DNA of 64,000 nt from Psychromonas aquimarina ATCC BAA-1526 (GTDB taxonomy: Bacteria > Pseudomonadota > Gammaproteobacteria > Enterobacterales > Psychromonadaceae). Positions 18,401 through 30,516 of the stretch are shown here, piece by piece; the first letter of the stretch is position 1; every line of letters begins with the position of its first letter. The notes under the pieces are model-generated. The model was not told where the DNA came from and searched no databases. It was given only the letters and a program-made list of their open reading frames with translations. Made by a program: the position numbers and the translations under genes. The stretch is from positions 1-64,000 of the forward strand of contig NZ_AUAM01000026.1 in the NCBI RefSeq assembly GCF_000428725.1, in the 5' to 3' direction.

Positions 18401-20074
18401 TTGCACAAAAACGATAAAAATATAAAGCTTAAGATAGTTCATATCAATGATACCCATTCACATTTTGAACCCTCTCCTTTACAGATAAACATCCCGCTGG
18501 ATAAGCACAAAACAGGATTAACTGCGGCCTGCGGCGGTTACTCGCTTATCGATTCTTTTACCCGTAGGGAGCGATCTAAAGCACAGCAGGAAAAAGCAGG
18601 TTTTCTGTTTGTACATGCGGGTGATTCATTTGAAGGCAGCGTCTACTTCTCATGCTTTAAGGGGGCGGCTAATGCAGCTGTATTAAATGCAATGCAGCTT
18701 GATGCAATGGCAGTCGGCAATCACGAGCTGGACACGGGTGACGAACTGCTGGCCGACTTTATTAACCAGGTAGACTTTCCGCTGCTGTCTGCCAATATGC
18801 GTTTAAAAAAAGACGGCGGTTCAGCACTTGAAAAATGCACCGGCCGGCTGCTTTATCAGTCCAATGAGCAGCATAAACCAGCTTATCTTACTAAGGTAAT
18901 TAACGGCATATCAATTGCTGTTTTTGCTTTAAGCATTACTGATATGCATGATATTGCCAGTCCGGGACCTGCCGTTGATTTTAGTGATCATATTAGTTGC
19001 GCTCAGTCTATGGTCAGTGAAATTCAGGACGCGGGTATCAACTGTATTATTGTTATCAGTCACCTTGGTTATACACAGGATAAGCGCTTAGCAGAAACTG
19101 TGAACGGGATTAGTTTAATCATCGGCGGACACAGCCACACTCTGCAGGGCGATTTTTCCAATATCGGCCTGGCTCGAGAAAGTGCCTATGCACAGGCTGT
19201 TAATAACTGTTATATCGTACAGGCAGGACACAACGCGATGGCGGCCGGATGTGCAGAGCTCACGCTGGCTCCCGCAGGAAAAATAATCTCCATCAGCGGC
19301 GGCAATAAACTGCTCCTGGAGAAAAACAGCCTGACAATTAACAGCCCCGCGGAACAATCTAACTTACAGGCTGCGGAGCGCTATCTTACTCAGCAGGCAA
19401 ATATCAGCTTTGAAAACAGAAGTGACCGGGTTGAACAGTTATTAGAGCGCGATTTTCGGCCGGCAGTCGAGCATTATAAAAATGATATTGTCGGCCATGT
19501 ATTAACAAGCAAACGCCACTTAAGAGTTCCAGATCAGCAGGGAGGCAGTCAAGTTGCGCCTATTGTCGCGCAGTCGCTTCTGCATTACGCCAGAAAACAC
19601 AATCAAGATGTTGATTTTGCAATTATTAATGCAGGAGCAGTACGAACCCACCTGCTTCAGTCAGCGGTAAGCGCCGCAGACATTTCCGGAAAACTACTGC
19701 CGTTTTCAATTTCGGTGCAGTCTTACCAGGTCAGCGGAGAAACTTTATTTGAAGCGGTTAACAGTGCAGTAAAAAGCAGCGTAGATCCTGCTGGAAGTAC
19801 CGGCAGTTACCCCTATTTTTCAAACCTGTCTATTAAACTGCGCAGCACAGAATTAACAGACGGCATCAGAAAGCTATACCAGCAGGATGCACAGGGAGAG
19901 ATATCTGAACTGCAGATGGATAAGCTGTATTCGATAGTCACCACGGGTTATATGTCCCGCGGCAAAGGCGGCTATCAGGCTTTGATGAAAAAACAAGAAG
20001 ATGTATTTGATTTCGGCATCAAACCTGCGGATGCTTTTACCCACTACCTTAGAGAATTAAAAACACTTTTATAA
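18401..20074 (+). CDS. 5'-nucleotidase/UshA-like metallophosphatase without signal peptide
   Basis: A 557-residue two-domain metallophosphatase of the UshA/CpdB type. The metal-binding motifs are IVHINDTHSHFEP (about 12), HAGDSFEGS (about 75), VGNHELDTG (about 105), VISHLGY (about 215) and GGHSHT (about 238). The C-terminal nucleotide-binding domain has NAGAVRTHL and LPFSISVQSYQVSGETL. The start appears to be TTG at 18401 with AGAGG ahead of it, since no ATG precedes the first motif. No signal peptide is visible, unlike periplasmic UshA, so a cytoplasmic nucleotidase or sugar-nucleotide hydrolase is likely. The natural substrate is unknown. Confidence 0.88.
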   Translation: MHKNDKNIKLKIVHINDTHSHFEPSPLQINIPLDKHKTGLTAACGGYSLIDSFTRRERSKAQQEKAGFLFVHAGDSFEGSVYFSCFKGAANAAVLNAMQLDAMAVGNHELDTGDELLADFINQVDFPLLSANMRLKKDGGSALEKCTGRLLYQSNEQHKPAYLTKVINGISIAVFALSITDMHDIASPGPAVDFSDHISCAQSMVSEIQDAGINCIIVISHLGYTQDKRLAETVNGISLIIGGHSHTLQGDFSNIGLARESAYAQAVNNCYIVQAGHNAMAAGCAELTLAPAGKIISISGGNKLLLEKNSLTINSPAEQSNLQAAERYLTQQANISFENRSDRVEQLLERDFRPAVEHYKNDIVGHVLTSKRHLRVPDQQGGSQVAPIVAQSLLHYARKHNQDVDFAIINAGAVRTHLLQSAVSAADISGKLLPFSISVQSYQVSGETLFEAVNSAVKSSVDPAGSTGSYPYFSNLSIKLRSTELTDGIRKLYQQDAQGEISELQMDKLYSIVTTGYMSRGKGGYQALMKKQEDVFDFGIKPADAFTHYLRELKTLL

Positions 20075-20086
20075 TCCCCCCAAAAC

Positions 20087-20123
20087 AAAAACGCCGTTTA
20101 GATTTAATCTAAACGGCGTTTTT
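20087..20123. terminator. Bidirectional terminator between the nucleotidase and obgE
   Basis: An 18-base perfect stem (AAAAACGCCGTTTAGATT and its complement) with a single-base centre has A-run and T-run flanks on both sides. It serves the two convergent genes. Confidence 0.93.
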
Positions 20124-20148
20124 ATATGCTTAGATAAAGAATAAAAAA

Positions 20149-21375
<1,227 letters not shown>

Positions 21376-21462
21376 TTATACTCATTTCTATTCAACATAG
21401 ATCACATATTTATGTATAAATAGAAATAAATACTTTCTTTAAATAAAAATTATAGATAAAAA

Positions 21463-21488
21463 AAAAGCCCCGCATCAGCGAGGCTTTT
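21463..21488 (-). terminator. Terminator between rpmA and obgE
   Basis: The stem GCCCCGC / GCGAGGC with an ATCA loop has flanking A and T runs and lies just after rpmA on the minus strand. It separates the ribosomal protein pair from obgE, which probably also has its own promoter in the AT-rich 21316-21460 segment. Confidence 0.8.
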
Positions 21489-21509
21489 CGAATGCTAAAC
21501 CGGAACTGA

Positions 21510-21767
21510 TTATTCAGCTACGATGCTTACAAATTTGCGGTTTTGAGGACCTTTCTGTTCGAACTTAACTACACCAGTCGCTTTAGCGAATAGAGTGTGG
21601 TCTTTACCAAGACCTACGTTAGTTCCAGCGTGGAATTTAGTACCACGTTGACGAACAAGAATGTTACCAGCTAATACTGACTCACCACCAAAACGTTTAA
21701 CACCTAAGCGTTTACTTTCTGAATCGCGACCGTTATTAGTACTACCACCAGCTTTTTTATGTGCCAT
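21510..21767 (-). CDS. rpmA: 50S ribosomal protein L27
   Basis: 85 residues starting [16 protein letters not shown], the conserved L27 N-terminus that reaches the peptidyl-transferase centre. [11 protein letters not shown] and [16 protein letters not shown] follow. It sits 16 bases after rplU and is co-transcribed with it. Confidence 0.98.
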   Translation of the reverse strand: MAHKKAGGSTNNGRDSESKRLGVKRFGGESVLAGNILVRQRGTKFHAGTNVGLGKDHTLFAKATGVVKFEQKGPQNRKFVSIVAE

Positions 21768-21783
21768 TTTTAATAACTCCTAA

Positions 21784-22095
21784 TTAAGCGTTAATTGCAG
21801 TAATTTTAACTTCAGTAAACCACTGACGATGACCCGCTTGAGTACGCGAATGCTTACGACGGCGGAACTTAACGATTTTTACTTTTTTACCACGACCGTG
21901 AGAAACTACTTCAGCAGTTACTTTACAGCCGTCTACGTATGGAACACCAACTTTAACGTCTTCAGCGTTAGCTACTAGAAGAACTTTATCAAATTCTACA
22001 GTTGCGCCAGCTTCTACGTCCAGTTTTTCCAAACGAAGAGTTTGTTCAACAGCAACACGGTGTTGCTTGCCACCACTCTGGATAACAGCGTACAT
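21784..22095 (-). CDS. rplU: 50S ribosomal protein L21
   Basis: 103 residues (E. coli 103) starting [14 protein letters not shown] and ending with the L21 signature [16 protein letters not shown]. It binds 23S rRNA. First gene of rplU-rpmA, divergent from ispB. Confidence 0.98.
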   Translation of the reverse strand: MYAVIQSGGKQHRVAVEQTLRLEKLDVEAGATVEFDKVLLVANAEDVKVGVPYVDGCKVTAEVVSHGRGKKVKIVKFRRRKHSRTQAGHRQWFTEVKITAINA

Positions 22096-22452
22096 GTTTA
22101 TTACTCCGTTCAGGCGTCTCGTGCTGTTTCATTAAGAAACCAAGCTTCGAGAGCACACTTATTAATCACAATGGAGGCGGAGTCTACGGCAAAGAGCCTC
22201 TTTTGGCAATCATATTTAGGAAAAATAGAGTAAAAAAATCGGCAAGTGCATTACGGTTCATTGAACAAAAAACAAGCACAACAAAATCACATGCAAAATC
22301 AATAACTTATAAAGCCGGTTTGAAGTTTTCTAAAGGAGAATAGAATCAAAAATTTACTTCGATAAATCGCGCTTAACAGAGTTGTGATAATGGCGATAAA
22401 GGGCAATAATATGCACTATTTTTTTAGTGTTAAAATTCGGAACATCAAGACC
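22096..22452. promoter_or_regulatory. Divergent promoter region rplU / ispB
   Basis: 357 bases between two divergent core genes. The part next to rplU (22096-22230) is the probable leader of the ribosomal protein transcript. The rest is AT-rich. In-frame ATG codons before 22453 would lengthen IspB by 23 or fewer residues, but these have no counterpart in the family. No small gene or strong hairpin was found. Confidence 0.5.
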
Positions 22453-23424
22453 ATGAATATTAAACAAATTCAGCAAATTTCTTTAACTGAAATGAATCAA
22501 GTCAATGAACTGATCATGGCACAATTAAGCTCGGATGTTGCATTAATCAACCAGCTTGGTTTTTATATCATTAACAGCGGCGGAAAACGCATTCGCCCCC
22601 TGATAACAGTTTTAGCAGCCAAAGCTCTGAATGTTCATGATCATAAAACCACAAAACTTGCAGGAATCATCGAATTTATTCACACCGCCACATTATTACA
22701 TGATGATGTTGTTGATGAATCCGACCTGCGCCGCGGCGAAAAAACTGCTAATGCTTTATTCGGCAATGCGGCCAGCGTATTAGTGGGAGACTTCCTGCAT
22801 ACACGTTCTTTTCAGATGATGACTGAATTACAGAATTTAAAAGTATTAACTATTTTATCGTCGGCAACAAATATTATTGCTGAAGGTGAAGTGCTGCAGC
22901 TGATGAACTGTAACGATCCGGATACTACAGAAGAAAGTTATATGGACGTTATTTATTATAAAACAGCAAAACTGTTTGAAGCAGCCAGCCAGCTGGTTGC
23001 TGTATTAAGTGAACAACCGGCAGAGATTGAAACAGCACTGCTTAATTACGGAAAATACTTAGGCACAGCTTTCCAGTTAACCGATGATGTTATGGATTAC
23101 AGCTCAGACGCGCAAGATATGGGTAAAAATACCGGTGATGATCTTGCCGAAGGCAAACCAACACTGCCGCTTTTATACGCCATTAAACACGGCAGTGAAA
23201 AGCAGGTGACCTTAATTAGAGACGCCATTGAAAAAGCCAACGGCATGGAGCACTTTGACGAAATCATGCAGGCTCTGCATGAAACAAACGCATTGGAGTA
23301 TACAAAACAGCGCGCAATGGAAGAAGCGGATAAAGCCATCGCAGCGATAAGTATCCTTCCGGATAATGAATACAAACAGGCATTAATCAGCCTGGCGCAT
23401 CTGGCGGCTGCCCGCACCGCATAA
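22453..23424 (+). CDS. ispB: Octaprenyl diphosphate synthase
   Basis: This all-trans polyprenyl diphosphate synthase makes the C40 side chain of ubiquinone and menaquinone from FPP and IPP. Starting at the ATG at 22453 it has 323 residues, exactly as E. coli IspB. The first aspartate-rich motif is LLHDDVVDESDLRRG (about 84), the second is QLTDDVMDY (about 211), and GGKRIRP is the IPP-binding segment. It is divergent from rplU, the usual gammaproteobacterial arrangement, and ends in a shared terminator with treC. Confidence 0.96.
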   Translation: MNIKQIQQISLTEMNQVNELIMAQLSSDVALINQLGFYIINSGGKRIRPLITVLAAKALNVHDHKTTKLAGIIEFIHTATLLHDDVVDESDLRRGEKTANALFGNAASVLVGDFLHTRSFQMMTELQNLKVLTILSSATNIIAEGEVLQLMNCNDPDTTEESYMDVIYYKTAKLFEAASQLVAVLSEQPAEIETALLNYGKYLGTAFQLTDDVMDYSSDAQDMGKNTGDDLAEGKPTLPLLYAIKHGSEKQVTLIRDAIEKANGMEHFDEIMQALHETNALEYTKQRAMEEADKAIAAISILPDNEYKQALISLAHLAAARTA

Positions 23425-23437
23425 ATGCAGCTGCAGA

Positions 23438-23477
23438 TAAAAAGCCCCTGGTAGTTTATCTGCCAGGGGCTTTTTTA
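23438..23477. terminator. Bidirectional terminator between ispB and treC
   Basis: The stem AAAAAGCCCCTGG / CCAGGGGCTTTTT with a short loop and T-runs on both strands overlaps the treC stop by a few bases. Similar GCCCCTG/CAGGGGC hairpins end purA, so this is a recurrent terminator type here. Confidence 0.92.
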
Positions 23478-25151
23478 TTCCTCTATCAGTAAAACACGAC
23501 ATTCATAGGGCCTGAGCTTTAAGCTGCGCACAGGTTTTTCTGTTAATACCTTCGGGTAATTGGCCAGAATATATTTTCCCTTACTCATTTCTAAATTTGA
23601 CGGCAGTTCGTACTGCACCGTTTCAGGGTAAAAGTTATTTATACAGATAAGCCTCTGCGGCTCACTGCTACGCTGATAACAAAAGATCTGCGCATGATCC
23701 GGCGCTAAATCCTTATAATCCCCACAGGTGATCACTTCAAGCTCTTTACGCAGCTTTATCAGAGACTGGTAATAGTAAAAAACTGAATTTTTATCAACAA
23801 GCGCCTGCTGTGCATTTATCTGCTTATAATTAGCCGCGACCTCTAACCAGGGTTTACCTTTTGTGAAACCGCCATGAGCCTCTGTGTTCCACTGCATCGG
23901 CGCTCTGGAGTTGTCACGAGATTTCTGAGCAAGAATGGCCAGCACTTCCTGCTGACTTTTCCCCTGCTTAAGCAAAATATCGTACATATTAGTACTTTCC
24001 AGATCCCGGTACTGCTCAATTGAGCTGTAACCCGGATTGGTCATTGCAATCTCTTCCCCCTGATAGATATAAGGTGTTCCCTGCATCATATGAATTGAGG
24101 CAGCCAGCATCTTCGCAGACTCAAGCCGGTACTTGTGATCATCACCTAAACGGCTGACGATACGAGGCTGATCATGATTACACCAGAACAGTGCAGACCA
24201 GCCTTTTCCAGACATGCCCTGCTGCCAGTGGTTAAAAATACTTTTCAGCTGTAAAAAATCAAAGGGTGCCAGCGTCCATTTTTCCCCGTCGACATAATCG
24301 ACTTTTAAATGATGGAAATTAAACACCATAGACAGCTCTTTTCCATCCGGCGCGGAATAACGGCGGCACTGCTCAAGCGTAGTAGAAGACATTTCCCCCA
24401 CGGTCACAGAGCCGTATTTATTAAACACTGCATCACTTATTTCACGCAGGTATTCATGTACTCGCGGGCCGTCGGTATAAAAACGGCGTCCGTCTCCCTG
24501 CAAATCATCAGGGTAATCCTGCTGTTTCGAGATCAGATTAATAACATCAAGGCGGAAGCCGTCCACCCCTTTTTCAGCCCAGAAGCTGATTATATTTTTT
24601 ACTTCATTACGTACTTTAGGGTTTTCCCAGTTTAAATCAGCCTGCTCCCGCGCAAAAAGATGCAGATAATACTGCCCGCTTTTCTGATCTAAGACCCATG
24701 CACTGCCGCCGAACTTTGACTGCCAGTTAGTAGGCTCGCGGCCGTTGAGCGGATCTTTCCAGATATAATAATCACGGTATAAACTGTTTTTATCGGCAAT
24801 CGCGGATTTAAACCATTTATGCTCGGTAGAAGTATGATTAACCACAATATCAAGAATGATACGTATACCTTTGTGATGGGCACTTTTCAGGAGTAGCTCA
24901 AAATCCCCCATAGAGCCGAAATCAGGGTTAATAGTATAATAATCAGAAATATCATAACCATTATCAATCATAGGCGACTGATAAATTGGAGTAAGCCAGA
25001 GCGCATCAACCCCAAGCCTTTTAAGATAATCAAGTTTAGAGATAATGCCTTTAATGTCGCCAGTGCCTTTAGCCGCGCTGTCGCAAAAGCTTTTAGGATA
25101 AATCTGATAAACAACCGCTGTATGCCACCACTGTTTCTGCTGTGTTTTCAT
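23475..25151 (-). CDS. treC: Trehalose-6-phosphate hydrolase (alpha,alpha-phosphotrehalase)
   Basis: A GH13 enzyme that splits cytoplasmic trehalose 6-phosphate into glucose and glucose 6-phosphate. The start is at 25151, giving 558 residues (E. coli 551) and beginning MKTQQKQWW; the in-frame extension to 25208 is not conserved. The GH13 blocks are DIVVNHTS, GFRLDVINLI (nucleophile Asp), the general acid Glu in VGEMSSTT and FWCNHDQPR. It lies 78 bases downstream of treB and is surely in the same transcript, so the operon imports and cleaves trehalose. Confidence 0.95.
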   Translation of the reverse strand: MKTQQKQWWHTAVVYQIYPKSFCDSAAKGTGDIKGIISKLDYLKRLGVDALWLTPIYQSPMIDNGYDISDYYTINPDFGSMGDFELLLKSAHHKGIRIILDIVVNHTSTEHKWFKSAIADKNSLYRDYYIWKDPLNGREPTNWQSKFGGSAWVLDQKSGQYYLHLFAREQADLNWENPKVRNEVKNIISFWAEKGVDGFRLDVINLISKQQDYPDDLQGDGRRFYTDGPRVHEYLREISDAVFNKYGSVTVGEMSSTTLEQCRRYSAPDGKELSMVFNFHHLKVDYVDGEKWTLAPFDFLQLKSIFNHWQQGMSGKGWSALFWCNHDQPRIVSRLGDDHKYRLESAKMLAASIHMMQGTPYIYQGEEIAMTNPGYSSIEQYRDLESTNMYDILLKQGKSQQEVLAILAQKSRDNSRAPMQWNTEAHGGFTKGKPWLEVAANYKQINAQQALVDKNSVFYYYQSLIKLRKELEVITCGDYKDLAPDHAQIFCYQRSSEPQRLICINNFYPETVQYELPSNLEMSKGKYILANYPKVLTEKPVRSLKLRPYECRVLLIEE

Positions 25152-25229
25152 ATATTCACTCTCAGGTTTATACTCAGCTGATTCCCCTGAGTGCAGCTTC
25201 ATACACAAAGGGTAAGACTTTATTAACAG

Positions 25230-26684
25230 TTAACGAATTACAGCTTCTAATTCATCTTCAATTAACTCAAGATCCTCAAGATCCCCTCTTTTTTGAGCGC
25301 GTTTATACAGCAGCAGAGTTAATATCACCGGCACAACCACAGCGACCAGCATAGCCAGTGCATACACGCCCCAGTACTGCGGCTGGATTGACAAAATACC
25401 GGGCAGTCCGCCGACACCGATACCGTTAGCCATTACCCCGGCAAAACCGCAAATCCCGGCAGCCAGTGCGGAACCGAGCATTGCGCATAACATGGGGAAT
25501 TTATACTTTAAATTAATACCGTACATAGCGGGCTCAGTAACCCCCAAATAAGCAGATATAGCGGCAGGTACCGAGATTTCACGCTCATTCTGTTTTTTAC
25601 TTATCCAGATAATGCCGACCACAGAAGATGCCTGGGCAATATTAGACAGTGCAATCAGCGGCCAGATCGGGGTTCCTCCGAGATCCTGCATCAGCTGCAG
25701 ATCAACCGCATTAGTCGTATGGTGAATACCGGTAATAACCAGAGGTGCATAAAAGAAAGCAAAAAGCATCGAGCCTAAAACAGCAAAATCCCCGGTCATA
25801 GCAGCCTTAGCTACATAACCTACGCCGTCGCCGATTTCACGGCCTAAGGGACCGATAATAGAGTGTGCTAACACAACTGCGGCAAGCAGCGATACAAAAG
25901 GAACAACCACTAAGTACAGATATGCTGGAATAATACGTTTAAGATTTATTTCAATCATAGCTAATGCCATCCCTGCTAATATCGCCGGGATAACCTGCGC
26001 CTGATAGCCCACTTTTTCCATCGCAAAGAAACCAAAGTCCCAGACATCCGGGGTTCCTGAACCAATACCGTAAGCATTCATTAACTGCGGTGAAACCAGG
26101 GTAATACCCAGTACAATACCAAGAATCGGTGTTCCCCCCAGTTTTCTCACCGTGGCCCAGCAGACACCAACCGGCAGGAAGTGGAAAATAGCTTCACCAA
26201 GCAGCCATAGGAAAGAGTGAACCGACGCCCAGAACTGGCTGATTTCAACCAGAGTTTTACCGTCAAACATGCGGATATCACCGATCACATTACGAAAACC
26301 AAGGATTAAACCACCGGTTATAATTGCCGGTAACAGCGGTACAAAAATTTCCGCCATATGAGAGATAGACCGCTCAAGCAGATTCATATTCTGTCGTGCT
26401 GCCAGTTTTGTCGCCTCTTTATCGGCCCCTTTACCGCCTGTTATTTCGCTTAACATCTTATGGACTTGATCAACTTCAGTTCCAATCACAATTTGAAACT
26501 GCCCGGCATTGGTAAAGCAGCCTTTGACCATTGGAATCTTCTCAATCTCTTTCAGCTTAGCTAGCTCCGGATCACTTAAGGCAAAGCGTAAACGTGTCAG
26601 GCAGTGACTGACACTGGCGATATTGCCCTCTCCCCCGATAAGTTCAACTAAAGACACGACCTGCCTGCGATCAATCTTACTCAT
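25230..26684 (-). CDS. treB: PTS trehalose-specific EIIBC component
   Basis: This permease imports trehalose as trehalose 6-phosphate using the phosphotransferase system. It has 484 residues (E. coli 473). The IIB domain has the phospho-cysteine in SHCLTRLRFAL (about residue 28). The IIC domain from about 105 has ten or so membrane helices and the GITHHTTNAVD-like motif of the sucrose/trehalose class. There is no IIA domain, so EIIA-Glc must donate the phosphate, as in E. coli. First gene of treBC. No treR is present in this window. Confidence 0.95.
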   Translation of the reverse strand: MSKIDRRQVVSLVELIGGEGNIASVSHCLTRLRFALSDPELAKLKEIEKIPMVKGCFTNAGQFQIVIGTEVDQVHKMLSEITGGKGADKEATKLAARQNMNLLERSISHMAEIFVPLLPAIITGGLILGFRNVIGDIRMFDGKTLVEISQFWASVHSFLWLLGEAIFHFLPVGVCWATVRKLGGTPILGIVLGITLVSPQLMNAYGIGSGTPDVWDFGFFAMEKVGYQAQVIPAILAGMALAMIEINLKRIIPAYLYLVVVPFVSLLAAVVLAHSIIGPLGREIGDGVGYVAKAAMTGDFAVLGSMLFAFFYAPLVITGIHHTTNAVDLQLMQDLGGTPIWPLIALSNIAQASSVVGIIWISKKQNEREISVPAAISAYLGVTEPAMYGINLKYKFPMLCAMLGSALAAGICGFAGVMANGIGVGGLPGILSIQPQYWGVYALAMLVAVVVPVILTLLLYKRAQKRGDLEDLELIEDELEAVIR

Positions 26685-26710
26685 ATCACTATCCTTTATA
26701 TTGTTGGGCA

Positions 26711-26726
26711 GCAGGAACGTTCTTAC
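26711..26726 (-). promoter_or_regulatory. LacI-type operator candidate upstream of treB
   Basis: AGGAACGTTCTT is a near-perfect palindrome centred on AACGTT, about 30 bases before the treB start. LacI-family TreR operators in gammaproteobacteria have a GGGAACGTTCCC-like core, so this could be the TreR site. The match is recalled from memory and one pair is broken. Confidence 0.45.
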
Positions 26727-26843
26727 TGACTGATATGAATAATAAAATAAGAAAGCCCCTATTAATTACAATAGATTAGGATAAAAACTAAAAAAGAGAT
26801 ACTCATGCAGGGGAGGGGGGGGGAAGAATGAAAAATAGAAATC

Positions 26844-26883
26844 AAAAAAGCCCCTGACACTCTACAATGACAGGGGCTTTTTA
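26844..26883 (-). terminator. Rho-independent terminator after purA
   Basis: The stem AAAAAGCCCCTG / CAGGGGCTTTTT lies 20 bases after the purA stop on the minus strand and is followed by T-rich sequence. Confidence 0.9.
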
Positions 26884-26902
26884 TTAAGCTTTAGACAGAT
26901 GA

Positions 26903-28231
<1,329 letters not shown>

Positions 28232-28321
28232 CTAGCGAATTGAGAGAGGATTTTAGCAAACATTAATCCTGTATTTCAATATCTTTAATAAACAAATCGC
28301 AGCAGTATTTATTACGGGTAC

Positions 28322-28348
28322 AAAAAAGGGCGGTAAACCGCCCTTTTA
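28322..28348 (-). terminator. Terminator downstream of hflC
   Basis: A 10-base perfect stem, AAAAGGGCGG / CCGCCCTTTT, with loop TAAA lies 20 bases after the hflC stop. It ends the hfq-hflXKC transcript before purA. Confidence 0.9.
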
Positions 28349-28367
28349 AAATTATGGGTAATAAATA

Positions 28368-29234
28368 TTAACCTTTAGTATTCATGTACTTAAAGAAGTC
28401 AGAATCAGGACTTAAAACCATAACATCATCTTTATCAGAAAAACTCTTCTCATAAGCTTTCATGCTGCGCAGGAAGGCAAAAAACTCTGCATCCTGAGCA
28501 TATGAGTCTGCAAATATTTTCGAAGACTCAGCATCACCGGCACCACGGACCTCTGAAGATTTTTTATTTGCTGTCGCCAGCATAATCGAAATCTTACGGT
28601 CGATATTAGCGCGGATCACCTCTGATTTTTCCTGACCTTGAGAACGGTGCTCTTTAGCCACGGCTAATCGTTCAGCACGCATACGCTTGTAGATACTGCT
28701 GCTGACTTCATCAGGCAGATTTATTTTCTTGATACGTACATCAACAACTTGAATCCCCAGCTCTGATGAACGAGCCATACGCTTAAGTGCAGTTTCCATT
28801 ACTTCACCGCGTTTACCAGAAACAATATCTTTAATCGTATGCGAACCAATTTCACTACGCAGTCCGTTATTGATTTTACGTTTAAGTAACGCTTCAGCCT
28901 GCATCTTATTACCACCGGTTGCCAGGTAATAAACAGCCAGGTCATCAATCTGCCATTTAACATAGGAGTCGATAATTAAATCTTTTTTCTCCGATGTTAC
29001 AAAACGGTCAGCCTGATCATCAAGTGTCTGGATACGTGTATCCATAATTCGAACAGAATCAATAAACGGTACTTTAAAATGTAAGCCGGGAGGGTAGGCA
29101 ACAGGCACACCTTCGCTGTCACGTTTTACCTTGCTGAACTGCATTACGATACCGTTATGCCCTTCAGTAACAACAAATGCACTGCTCATAAAGATCAGAG
29201 CCAGCGCGATAGGTATTATTAGGAATCTTTTCAT
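28368..29234 (-). CDS. hflC: HflC, modulator of FtsH protease
   Basis: A 288-residue SPFH-domain protein with an N-terminal signal anchor (residues about 4-22) and its body in the periplasm. It forms a large complex with HflK around the FtsH protease. FKVPFIDSVRIMDTR and the C-terminal DSDFFKYM tail are typical. It lacks the short extra insert of some enterobacterial forms (E. coli 334). The ATG overlaps the hflK stop in a TAATG junction, so equal synthesis is expected. Confidence 0.95.
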   Translation of the reverse strand: MKRFLIIPIALALIFMSSAFVVTEGHNGIVMQFSKVKRDSEGVPVAYPPGLHFKVPFIDSVRIMDTRIQTLDDQADRFVTSEKKDLIIDSYVKWQIDDLAVYYLATGGNKMQAEALLKRKINNGLRSEIGSHTIKDIVSGKRGEVMETALKRMARSSELGIQVVDVRIKKINLPDEVSSSIYKRMRAERLAVAKEHRSQGQEKSEVIRANIDRKISIMLATANKKSSEVRGAGDAESSKIFADSYAQDAEFFAFLRSMKAYEKSFSDKDDVMVLSPDSDFFKYMNTKG

Positions 29235-30415
29235 TAGTAATCTCTCCCTGTACGGCTGCTGTTACGAGAGAATCGGTCACTGCCGGATAAACGTTCATCA
29301 TTATCTGCTTTCTCATCAGCTCGAGAGCGTGTTTCAATCTCAGAAACAGCGTTACTCTGAGTCGAGTTCTGCTTGCTCATTAATTTATCCAGAGGCAGGA
29401 AGGTTAAATTACCGCCGGCCTTATTATCAATTAATACCTTAGAGCTGTTATTCAGCACAGACTCCATGGTTTCAAGATAAAGACGCTGACGCGTAACTTC
29501 CGGGCTAGCTTTATATTCAGGTAATAATTTATTAAAGCGGGCAACTTCACCCTGTGCTTTTAGGATAATACCTTCTTTATAAGCCTGTGCCTGCTGTTCA
29601 ATACGCTTCACCTGACCACGAGCAATAGGTTCTCTTTCCCGCTCATAAGCTTCAGCTTCCCGTACAAAACGCTCTTCATCTTCCTGTGCGGCTATCGCAT
29701 CATCAAAGGCGTCTTTTACCTCTTCAGGCGGACGTGTCTGCTGTAAGTTGACATCGACAATTTCGATCCCCAGATCATAAGGTTCGATGATTTTATCCAG
29801 CATTTCCCAGGTTTGCTGACGTACTGTTTCACGACCCGTTGTTAATGCGTCATCCATGGTTGAATGACCAATAACAAAACGTAATGAGCTGTCAAGTGCC
29901 TGCAGCAGACTGTCATCAGCATTGGTTACACTAAACAGATATTTTTCAGGGGCAATTATTCGATACTGTACTTCCATCGCCACATTAACAATGTTTTCAT
30001 CTTCGGTAAGCATGAAACCAGTTGTCGGCATGGTACGGAACGCTTCGACGTTAATCGGGATTATCTGATCGATAAATTTAGGGTTCCAGTGCAGTCCGGG
30101 TTCAACCTGGGAATTGTAAGCTCCAAAACGCAGTACTACGCCGCGGTCTGACTCTTTTATTGTATACCAGCCGCTGACAAACCAGACAATAGCAAGCACA
30201 GCAAATACAGTGATCACGGCAAATTTACCACCGCTGCTGTTACTGCCGCCGCCGTTACCTGAAGATGGTTTTTTACCAAATAAACCACCAAATAAATCTG
30301 CTAGTTTCTGGAAAACAACATCTAAATCAGGTGGTCCCTGATCGTTCTTTTTATCATTGTTTTTCCACGGGTCTTGATCTTTTTTATCATCTTTTCCCGG
30401 TTCGTTCCAAGCCAT
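29234..30415 (-). CDS. hflK: HflK, modulator of FtsH protease
   Basis: The start at 30415 (GGGAG six bases upstream) gives 393 residues beginning MAWNEPGKDDKKDQDPW, the conserved start of HflK. A glycine-rich cytoplasmic N-terminus precedes one transmembrane helix (about 80-100), followed by the SPFH domain (SDRGVVLRFG, GLHWNPKFIDQI, LTEDENIV). It pairs with HflC. An in-frame extension up to 30499 lacks a ribosome site and is not conserved. Confidence 0.95.
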   Translation of the reverse strand: MAWNEPGKDDKKDQDPWKNNDKKNDQGPPDLDVVFQKLADLFGGLFGKKPSSGNGGGSNSSGGKFAVITVFAVLAIVWFVSGWYTIKESDRGVVLRFGAYNSQVEPGLHWNPKFIDQIIPINVEAFRTMPTTGFMLTEDENIVNVAMEVQYRIIAPEKYLFSVTNADDSLLQALDSSLRFVIGHSTMDDALTTGRETVRQQTWEMLDKIIEPYDLGIEIVDVNLQQTRPPEEVKDAFDDAIAAQEDEERFVREAEAYEREREPIARGQVKRIEQQAQAYKEGIILKAQGEVARFNKLLPEYKASPEVTRQRLYLETMESVLNNSSKVLIDNKAGGNLTFLPLDKLMSKQNSTQSNAVSEIETRSRADEKADNDERLSGSDRFSRNSSRTGRDY

Positions 30416-30516
30416 ATTTAGCTCCCGATTAAGTAATACAAACAAATTGTTAACTGCAATGTAGCAATGTTCACTGTAATAATAAAGGGAACATGACATA
30501 TTATGTAGGCAGCATG

